Shown: positions 5,284 through 10,311 of the stretch, piece after piece | Position numbering within the stretch: the stretch's first letter is position 1 | Layout: each line of letters starts with the position of its first letter | Source of the DNA: Crocinitomicaceae bacterium | GTDB taxonomy: Bacteria > Bacteroidota > Bacteroidia > Flavobacteriales_D > Crocinitomicaceae | Length of the DNA stretch: 10,311 nucleotides | Assembly (NCBI GenBank): GCA_027084145.1 | Contig: JALWLM010000463.1 | Span: 1-10,311 of the forward strand | Direction: 5' to 3' | Translations under genes and position numbers: made by a program | Notes under the pieces: model-generated | What the model was told of the DNA's origin: nothing | The model's input: only the letters and a program-made list of their open reading frames with translations | The model's database searches: none

Positions 5284-7004
5284 TTAATATTCTATATCTA
5301 AATTAAACATTTTCTTCAAAATATGCAAACCGGGATTTTTTCTAGCCATTAACTCATAACGATCTTTTCCCGTTCTAAATTTAATTTCATCCGACTGATC
5401 TTCTGTAATTAATAACTCTAATTCAATACGATAATTTTCCAATTTTTCATGAAGATAAGCTAATAAATCATCCAAATACCCCTGAACATAATTCAATTGT
5501 ACTGTATTATCTAACAAGATTTGATACCGATGTCCCTCTATATGTTTAGGATCACGCTTGACCATTGCATTGTAAACCGTTTCTCGTCCTTGAGATTTCA
5601 TTTGATGAGCAAAGCGTCTCCAATACATTTTAAACTCGTCAAATGAATAATCATTCTGAGGTAGTTCATTAATGTCTTTATTTTCAAATTCATTTTGTTT
5701 TAAAAGACTTTCTTTGACTTTTTTAATTGACGTTAAGCTTGTTTTTAAATTTCCAGTGGGAGAAGAAAGTTTTTTTGCAGGCTTTGCAATATTTTTAGAC
5801 GCAACTGATTGTGTTTTTGGGGTAACGGCGGTTTTTTGAGATACATCTTGTCCTTGTCCCGGAAAAGGTATAATTTTAACTGGATCCGTTAGGGATTTTT
5901 TTTTTCACTCTCTTGTCTGATAGAACAAAGCTGCATTAAAGTTAATTCAACTAATAACCGTTGATTTTTAGCCATTTTATAATTGACATCCGCTTGACTT
6001 AAAACGCCAATAGCTCGCATAATATGTGCTATGTCCATTTCTTCTGCTTGAGCAATATATCGATCTCTAATATTTTGACTAACATCAATGATATGACGTG
6101 TTTTTTCATTACTACAAACCAATAAATTTCGATAATGCTCGGACAAACCGACAATAAAATTATGAAGATCGAATCCTTTATCTACAATTTCATTCAATAC
6201 GGATAATACTCCCGGAATATCTTCTTTTTGAGCTAAATCAACAATTTTAAAATAATAGTCGTAATCTAATATATTTAGGTTTTTTATAACATCTTGATAA
6301 GTAATTTTATTCCCGCAAATCGTTGTTATTTGATCAAAAATAGACAAAGCATCTCTTAAAGCTCCGTCTGCCTTTTGAGCAATCACATGTAGAGCATCAT
6401 CTTCAGCTTCGATGTTTTCTTTTTGTGCTATTTGTTTAAGGTGATTAGCAATATCACTAACCTTAATTCTATTAAAATCAAATATTTGACAACGGGATAA
6501 TATCGTAGGAATTATTTTATGTTTTTCCGTTGTTGCTAAAATAAAAATTGCATGTTTGGGTGGTTCTTCAAGTGTTTTCAAAAAAGCATTGAATGCTGCT
6601 GTAGACAACATGTGAACCTCATCAATGATGTAAACTTTATATTCTCCCAATTGAGGTGCTATACGAACTTGCTCTGTTAATGTTCTAATATCTTCTACAG
6701 AGTTATTAGAAGCCGCATCCAATTCAAATATGTTTAATGAATTTCCTGTATTGAATGACTTACAAGATTCACAAGTATCACATGCTTCAATGTTTTCTGT
6801 TCGATTGAAGCAATTAATCGTTTTTGCTAAAATTCTTGCTGTTGTTGTTTTTCCAACTCCTCTAGGTCCACAAAATAAAAACGCTTGAGCCAAATGATTG
6901 GTTTTAATGGCATTTTTCAAGGTGTTTGTAATCGACTTCTGTCCAACTACGGTATCAAAAGTTTGCGGTCTATATTTTCGTGCGGAAACAACAAAATCAC
7001 TCAT
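5284..7004 (-). CDS. dnaX: DNA polymerase III subunit tau, full-length product made by a -1 frameshift at an A10 run
   Basis: Tau joins the clamp loader to the replicative polymerase and helicase. Residues 1 to about 369 come from frame 0 (clamp-loader ATPase, described under the gamma-like entry). On the A10 run at 5905-5896 the frame must move by -1, or one A be added. The new frame, with codons KKKSLTDPVKIIPFPGQG at the junction, is open from the run to the TAA at 5286-5284. It holds a Lys/Ser/Thr/Pro-rich linker of about 85 residues, then a compact C-terminal domain starting near SFDEFKMYWRRFAHQMKSQG and ending MARKNPGLHILKKMFNLDIE, which I recognise as the normal end of flavobacterial DnaX. 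The shifted product would be 573 residues. The methionine at 5628 lies inside this domain and is not a separate gene start. The frameshift is inference; a homopolymer sequencing or assembly error would give the same picture. Confidence 0.8.
5889..7004 (-). CDS. dnaX: DNA polymerase III clamp-loader ATPase, gamma-like frame-0 product of dnaX
   Basis: The unshifted 371-residue product. It contains the whole AAA+ clamp-loader core that opens the beta sliding clamp: N-terminal KYRPQTFDTVVGQ, Walker A GPRGVGKT (46-53), a zinc site Cys65/Cys75/Cys78/Cys81, Walker B IIDEVHML (126-133), the arginine-finger SRC (170-172), sensor-2-like GALRDALS (214-221), and the collar domain (about 240-365) with the LTLMQLCSI helix. 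It ends ESEKKNP, with TAA four bases after the A10 run. The truncation point just past the collar is where gamma ends in other bacteria, so this would be a working clamp-loader subunit lacking the polymerase-binding tail. The start ATG at 7004 opens at the conserved MSDFVVSARKYRP. A -7-like box lies only five bases upstream, so the transcript may be leaderless. Confidence 0.88.
   Translation of the reverse strand: MSDFVVSARKYRPQTFDTVVGQKSITNTLKNAIKTNHLAQAFLFCGPRGVGKTTTARILAKTINCFNRTENIEACDTCESCKSFNTGNSLNIFELDAASNNSVEDIRTLTEQVRIAPQLGEYKVYIIDEVHMLSTAAFNAFLKTLEEPPKHAIFILATTEKHKIIPTILSRCQIFDFNRIKVSDIANHLKQIAQKENIEAEDDALHVIAQKADGALRDALSIFDQITTICGNKITYQDVIKNLNILDYDYYFKIVDLAQKEDIPGVLSVLNEIVDKGFDLHNFIVGLSEHYRNLLVCSNEKTRHIIDVSQNIRDRYIAQAEEMDIAHIMRAIGVLSQADVNYKMAKNQRLLVELTLMQLCSIRQESEKKNP
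5896..5905 (-). promoter_or_regulatory. A10 slippery run in dnaX (probable programmed frameshift or transcriptional slippage site)
   Basis: Read on the minus strand the context is GAG AGT GAA AAA AAA AAT CCC TAA in frame 0. The -1 frame reads TGA AAA AAA AAA TCC CTA, so the upstream stop of the -1 frame touches the run and the frame-0 stop comes four bases after it. The two frames overlap only here. Homopolymeric A runs allow -1 ribosomal slippage on A AAA AAA and RNA-polymerase slippage. I see no strong downstream hairpin, only a weak TCCC/GGGA pairing at long range. Confidence 0.65.
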
Positions 7005-7009
7005 ATCAA

Positions 7010-7017
7010 CAAAGTTA
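7010..7017 (-). promoter_or_regulatory. Candidate -7 box (TAACTTTG) for dnaX
   Basis: TAACTTTG on the minus strand matches TAnnTTTG exactly and ends six bases before the dnaX ATG. A TTG lies 24 bases upstream (7044-7042), slightly beyond the usual 17-23 spacing. If used, the RNA would start at or next to the ATG. The rest of the 77-base gap to the upstream gene holds a T9 run (7039-7031) without a convincing stem. Confidence 0.4.
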
Positions 7018-7081
7018 ATATTTCGACAAGAAAAAAAAAGTCAAATCAATGAATTGTTAGCAACTTTTTAAACTATTCTTA

Positions 7082-9265
7082 TCATTTTTTATAAATCTTA
7101 AACAGTACGATATAGTTTTCTTTTTCATTACCTATTTCTACAGAAATTTTACCGTTCATTCCTCTAAAAACATCTGTTTTAAATGGTTTTTCCAATTGAT
7201 CAGGATAGTAATACTCAATCACGTATTTACCCAATTTCAATCCTCTAATTCGTATATTTTCTTTTTCTGTATTAACAATAACCGCTTCTCTTATTGGCGC
7301 TCTCCATTCCCCCAATTGATATTTTTCGTCCCAAATTTTATCTAAACAGTCTTTGATACTATAAACATTGTAAGACAAATTGCTCAAAACACCCACAACA
7401 GCATTTCTATCTCCTTTTCTCAAGTAAGTTGTTTCCACAAGTCCGTTTTTCCCAATCATTCCTTTGGCTCTTCTTTCACTATATTCCCATGCCGAAGGTT
7501 TTTCATTGTCATATCGTTTAGATGCTCCCGGATGCCATTCTTCTTTATCAAATTCTATTTCACGAATAAACTTTCTTGCCTGACCAAACATTTTTGTTTC
7601 AGGTCGATACCAGTTTTCCCAGTCAAAAGCACCTGCAACTCCTGAAAATAAAGAATACCAGAATAATCTTGTCATTTCTATTTCATCATAATTGCAATTG
7701 ACTCCCACAGATAACACTCCCGTTTCAGAAAAAATAAGCGGTTTCACCTCTCTTTTCCCTTCATAGCCTTCCGGTAAAGCATAACAATCTCCTTCTTTTG
7801 CTTCATTTAACATTTTTTTAGATACATAATCAATCCAAAACCGGGCATTAGATGGTTCCCCATAATCATAAATATTGGAACTGTAAACATCGTAGGGTGA
7901 ACCCACAAATACCGTATCTGCTTTATGTTTTTCCCCTGCAAAACTTGTTGTCAACAAATGAACATTTCCATTATGAAGACTCTTGATATACTCTCCCATC
8001 TCTTTTTGCCATTGGGTAATTACTTTCCAGTTATCATATTTCTCATAAAATTTATATTTTTCATCTGCAGTAAATTCCATTACATTATTGACTTCACTAA
8101 TTAACTCAAACAATGCTATATTGGTCGAATAACCCCATCGAGATAAAATATAACGTAAACGTTGCTTGTAATATTTTTTAGCTTCTTCATTTTGAAAAAA
8201 TGCTATCGGATTATCTGATGGCAATAATTTTTTGTAACAAAAAGGCTTTCCTTGAATTGTTTTCTCCCATGTCCAATTATTGTAGTAGGCATTCTCACTG
8301 TTTTGAAAAGTATAATGAATTTGTAAATTCCATAAATAATAGAAATCATTTTTCTCTGCAAGTTTAAGTATTTCATCTAATTCTTGAGCCATGTGCATGC
8401 GTTTAGAATAATTCCCTAATTCCTCCCATTCTATATCTGTAGAGACAGGATACATAATCATCCGCATTAAATTTGCCCCGTCTTTATTTAGTTCCAACAA
8501 ACGTTTCTTATATTTTTCATATACTCTCGGAACAACATAAACACCTCTGTAGTTTTCAGAAAAAGGCACTCCTTCATACTGACTTTTTTTAGCGAAATCC
8601 GGATCAAATTTTTCGACTGTATTTGGCCATAAAACATTACACCCTACAGGATAAAAACTATTCGTGTCAATTTCAAAATATCGTTTATTCTTTCCAATAT
8701 TAACATACCCTTTATTTTCTCCGGGATTTACAAAAAAGTCAAATAATCCCGACTCAAATTGATGCTCTTTGGTTTTTATCCTTACCCGATAAGTCCAATC
8801 TCCCAATGAAAAGGGAGCAAAACGAACCAAAAACATATAGTCGCTTTTTTGTTTTTGATACCCCCCCAATTTTTGATACTCCTCATCTGTAAAAGAAACC
8901 CCATTTCTAGGATTGGGTATTCTTTGAACCATATAAGGTTTAAATTTTTCATAATAAAAGGCATCTACAAAAACACTTGTATCCAACTTTTCCGAATGAA
9001 ATTCTATATTTATTTTTAGTTCCCATTCCAAAAAAGGATTGATTTTTTTTCCTGCTTTATTTTCAATAAAATTCAATACTTGTTGTTCAATAATCTTAGG
9101 AAGTTTTAATCCGATTTCCAGCTTTTCAAATTGAATAATATCTTTTTCACTCTGGTAATTGAGAATTTTTGCTGAAATCAGTTCCGGTTTTGTTTGTGAC
9201 ATCACACAAAAAGGAAATGCAATTAAAAAATAGATTATTGTTTTTAGGGTAAAAAATTTCTTCAT
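7082..9265 (-). CDS. Secreted DUF5060-containing, TIM-barrel glycoside-hydrolase-like protein
   Basis: A 727-residue exported protein. A Sec signal peptide spans about residues 1-24 (MKKFFTLKTIIYFLIAFPFC, then VMSQ). Residues of about 30-180 form a beta-sandwich like DUF5060, with GDWTYRVRIKT and FDFFVNP at its end, leading into the usual joint RYFEIDTNSFYPVGCNVLWP (195-214). Residues of about 215-590 look like a clan GH-A (beta/alpha)8 barrel: GANLMRMIM (263-271), LFELISEVNN (385-394) with Glu391 as likely acid/base, FSETG (512-516) with Glu514 as likely nucleophile, and AGAFDWENWY (544-553) closing the barrel. A small C-terminal beta domain follows (about 605-727). There is no T9SS sorting domain, so it may stay in the periplasm. 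Substrate unknown. Oddity: the residue before the acid/base is Ser, not the usual Asn. It lies 40 bases after a terminator, so probably has its own promoter; dnaX follows after 77 bases. Confidence 0.72.
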   Translation of the reverse strand: MKKFFTLKTIIYFLIAFPFCVMSQTKPELISAKILNYQSEKDIIQFEKLEIGLKLPKIIEQQVLNFIENKAGKKINPFLEWELKINIEFHSEKLDTSVFVDAFYYEKFKPYMVQRIPNPRNGVSFTDEEYQKLGGYQKQKSDYMFLVRFAPFSLGDWTYRVRIKTKEHQFESGLFDFFVNPGENKGYVNIGKNKRYFEIDTNSFYPVGCNVLWPNTVEKFDPDFAKKSQYEGVPFSENYRGVYVVPRVYEKYKKRLLELNKDGANLMRMIMYPVSTDIEWEELGNYSKRMHMAQELDEILKLAEKNDFYYLWNLQIHYTFQNSENAYYNNWTWEKTIQGKPFCYKKLLPSDNPIAFFQNEEAKKYYKQRLRYILSRWGYSTNIALFELISEVNNVMEFTADEKYKFYEKYDNWKVITQWQKEMGEYIKSLHNGNVHLLTTSFAGEKHKADTVFVGSPYDVYSSNIYDYGEPSNARFWIDYVSKKMLNEAKEGDCYALPEGYEGKREVKPLIFSETGVLSVGVNCNYDEIEMTRLFWYSLFSGVAGAFDWENWYRPETKMFGQARKFIREIEFDKEEWHPGASKRYDNEKPSAWEYSERRAKGMIGKNGLVETTYLRKGDRNAVVGVLSNLSYNVYSIKDCLDKIWDEKYQLGEWRAPIREAVIVNTEKENIRIRGLKLGKYVIEYYYPDQLEKPFKTDVFRGMNGKISVEIGNEKENYIVLFKIYKK

Positions 9266-9291
9266 TCTCCTATTACTTTGTTTTTCTTAAT

Positions 9292-9320
9292 CTAATATAC
9301 AAAAAAAGCAACGAAACCAA
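9292..9320 (-). promoter_or_regulatory. Possible promoter for the glycoside-hydrolase-like gene, overlapping the upstream terminator
   Basis: On the minus strand TTG (9320-9318), 18 bases, then TATATTAG (9299-9292) resembles the TTG-N17-23-TAnnTTTG promoter with one mismatch in the -7 box. The -33 TTG lies in the loop of the terminator hairpin. This is the only candidate between terminator and gene, but the match is imperfect. Confidence 0.3.
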
Positions 9321-9334
9321 ACCTCGTTGCTTTT
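9301..9334 (-). terminator. Rho-independent terminator downstream of the cyclophilin gene
   Basis: Perfect inverted repeat with 11-base arms, AAAAGCAACGA (9304-9314) and TCGTTGCTTTT (9324-9334), and a 9-base loop. On the minus strand the GCAACGA/TCGTTGC stem is followed by seven T, the classical form, 27 bases after the cyclophilin stop. On the plus strand four T follow, so it could act in both directions. Confidence 0.85.
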
Positions 9335-9360
9335 AGTCTATGATTATTTTTTTCAGAAAA

Positions 9361-9816
9361 CTATTCTTCTATAATCTCTACATTTAAAATATCGTCGTTT
9401 TGTCGGATGTTATCCAGGACATCCAATCCTTCTACAACCTTTCCGAAACAAGTATGATTGCCGTCTAAATGAGCCGTATTGTCTCTTGATAAAACAATGA
9501 AAAATTGAGAACCTCCCGTATTTCTTCCCGCATGAGCCATCGACAATACTCCTTTGTCATGGAATTGCTTTTCAGCGTCTGTTTCACAATCAATTTGCCA
9601 CCCCGGTCCTCCTGTTCCCGGTATTCCCGATGCTCCTTCTCTTGTATTTGGGCAACCTCCTTGTATCACAAAATCAGGAATTACTCTATGCCATTTCAAT
9701 CCTTTATAAAAACCGTCTTTTGCTAATTTGACAAAGTTTTCTACTGTCTTTGGTGTTTCTTTTTCATAAAGTTCCGCGACCATGTCGCCTTTATTCGTCT
9801 TAATTTTTGCTTTCAT
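9361..9816 (-). CDS. Cyclophilin-type peptidyl-prolyl cis-trans isomerase
   Basis: A 151-residue single-domain cyclophilin that speeds cis-trans isomerisation of Xaa-Pro bonds during protein folding. It has no signal peptide or lipobox, so it should act in the cytoplasm. The family core is complete: NFVKLAKDGFY, then WHRVIPDFVIQGG (42-54) with catalytic Arg44, Phe49 and Gln52, GTGGPGW (67-73), GVLSMAHAGRNTGGSQFFI (89-107) with Gln104 and Phe106, and HLDGNHTCFGKVVEGLDVLD (117-136). The position of the cyclosporin-contacting Trp121 of human cyclophilin A is His117 here, as in many bacterial enzymes, so weak cyclosporin binding is expected. Length equals a minimal cyclophilin domain. It is monocistronic: a good promoter lies upstream and a hairpin terminator downstream. 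It is divergent from bshC. The exact paralogue name (ppiA or ppiB) cannot be decided. Confidence 0.94.
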   Translation of the reverse strand: MKAKIKTNKGDMVAELYEKETPKTVENFVKLAKDGFYKGLKWHRVIPDFVIQGGCPNTREGASGIPGTGGPGWQIDCETDAEKQFHDKGVLSMAHAGRNTGGSQFFIVLSRDNTAHLDGNHTCFGKVVEGLDVLDNIRQNDDILNVEIIEE

Positions 9817-9846
9817 TTTTATTTTTTAAGCGAAGATAATAAAGAA

Positions 9847-9875
9847 CAAATATATTTTCCGATTTTTGTAATCAA
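9847..9875 (-). promoter_or_regulatory. Bacteroidota-type promoter of the cyclophilin gene (TTG-N18-TATATTTG)
   Basis: On the minus strand TTG (9875-9873), an 18-base spacer and TATATTTG (9854-9847) match both parts of the flavobacterial TTG-N17-23-TAnnTTTG promoter. The box ends 31 bases before the ATG at 9816, giving a short leader. It is the best promoter match in the window. No equally good match is visible for the divergent bshC. Confidence 0.55.
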
Positions 9876-9887
9876 TAATCAAAACTT

Positions 9888-10311
9888 ATGCAGACATTTA
9901 CCTTTCATCGAAATTTGTCAGATAAAGTAAATCAACAACATTTAAGGTTAGTGTATGACCAAGATTCCTTGATTGATTACATCAATCATACTTTTTCTAT
10001 TGAGAATATTGATCGTCAAGCAGAAGAAAAAGAAAGATGTTTCTCTTTAGAACAACGAAATATATTAGCAGACAGTTTAACCAATCAATACAAAAAGATT
10101 GACTCCAAGGAGAAAGTAATCGAACAAATTAAAAGTTTACGTAAGGAAAATACATTCACCATTACTACGGGACATCAACTTTCCTTGTTTACAGGACCTT
10201 TATTTTTCATGATTAAAATTATTCAAGTCATTAAGATGACAGAAGAACTAAACAAAATTTATCCTGAGTATCATTTTGTCCCGATTTATTGGATGGCTTC
10301 AGAAGATCATG
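9888..10311 (+). CDS. bshC: Putative bacillithiol synthase BshC, N-terminal 141 codons (cut by window edge)
   Basis: BshC is the proposed cysteine ligase that adds cysteine to glucosaminyl-malate in the last step of bacillithiol synthesis, the low-molecular-weight thiol of many Bacteroidota and Firmicutes. The fragment begins MQTFTFHRN and contains the family signature TITTGHQLSLFTGPLFFMIK (residues of about 89-108), which shapes the nucleotide-binding part of the Rossmann-like core, followed by YPEYHFVPIYWMASEDHD, where the EDHD motif is also characteristic. The frame is open to the edge; the full protein is usually a little over 500 residues, so roughly three quarters is missing. The ATG at 9888 is preceded by an A-rich stretch without Shine-Dalgarno. 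It is divergent from the cyclophilin gene across 71 bases. Confidence 0.93.
   Translation, partial: MQTFTFHRNLSDKVNQQHLRLVYDQDSLIDYINHTFSIENIDRQAEEKERCFSLEQRNILADSLTNQYKKIDSKEKVIEQIKSLRKENTFTITTGHQLSLFTGPLFFMIKIIQVIKMTEELNKIYPEYHFVPIYWMASEDH

Noticed and set aside
5284..5628. Separate 114-residue hypothetical gene
   Set aside because: The sequence is the C-terminal domain of DnaX, and the frame is open well upstream of this ATG back to the A10 run.
5284..7004. dnaX as a decayed pseudogene
   Set aside because: dnaX is essential, there is a single shift exactly at a homopolymer, and both parts are otherwise intact. Frameshifting or a sequence error explains it better.
7018..7075. Terminator after the glycoside-hydrolase-like gene at the T9 run
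   Set aside because: The T run is present, but I find only 3-4 base stems before it.
8782..8964. Minus-strand 60-residue open frame
   Set aside because: Out-of-frame shadow within the glycoside-hydrolase-like gene.
9266..9272. Shine-Dalgarno AGGAG before the ATG at 9265
   Set aside because: It sits one to two bases from the start codon, too close to work as a ribosome binding site.
9505..9726. Plus-strand 73-residue open frame
   Set aside because: Antisense shadow of the highly conserved cyclophilin gene.

Overview
The window is AT-rich chromosomal DNA of a member of the Bacteroidota, most likely class Flavobacteriia. The evidence is the gliding lipoprotein gene gldB with gldC, an esterase with a C-terminal T9SS sorting domain, a bacillithiol gene (bshC), TAnnTTTG-type promoter boxes and an almost complete lack of Shine-Dalgarno sites. 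It looks like ordinary, tightly packed core genome. I see no mobile element, CRISPR array, tRNA or rRNA gene, and no gene-free stretch above 100 bases.

Layout. Positions 1-2455 (minus strand) hold a very compact operon read as gldB - gldC - DUF2797 protein - trmB, with gaps of 1, 0 and 2 bases; trmB runs off the left edge. A 79-base divergent promoter region separates it from a plus-strand pair, an outer-membrane beta-barrel protein and nadE (3-base gap). nadE meets a minus-strand secreted esterase tail to tail with 2 bases between the stops. The esterase lies 17 bases downstream of dnaX (minus). Upstream of dnaX are a secreted DUF5060/TIM-barrel glycoside-hydrolase-like gene and a cytoplasmic cyclophilin, separated by a clear hairpin terminator. 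The right edge holds the first 141 codons of plus-strand bshC.

The most interesting feature is dnaX. Frame 0 encodes a complete clamp-loader ATPase of 371 residues (gamma-like) and stops just after a run of ten A. The -1 frame opens exactly at that run and continues without a stop for about 200 codons, encoding a linker and a recognisable DnaX C-terminal domain. Shifting on the A10 run would give a tau-like protein of 573 residues. This fits programmed -1 frameshifting or transcriptional slippage, as known for E. coli and Thermus dnaX; a one-base homopolymer error in the sequence is the main alternative.

Secondary points are an unusual SAM-binding loop in TrmB (GCWKGK), a GIY-YIG-like core behind a zinc-ribbon-like motif in the DUF2797 protein, a Ser-Glu instead of Asn-Glu acid/base motif in the glycoside-hydrolase-like protein, and a probable promoter embedded in a terminator hairpin. 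I found no convincing wholly new multi-gene system.
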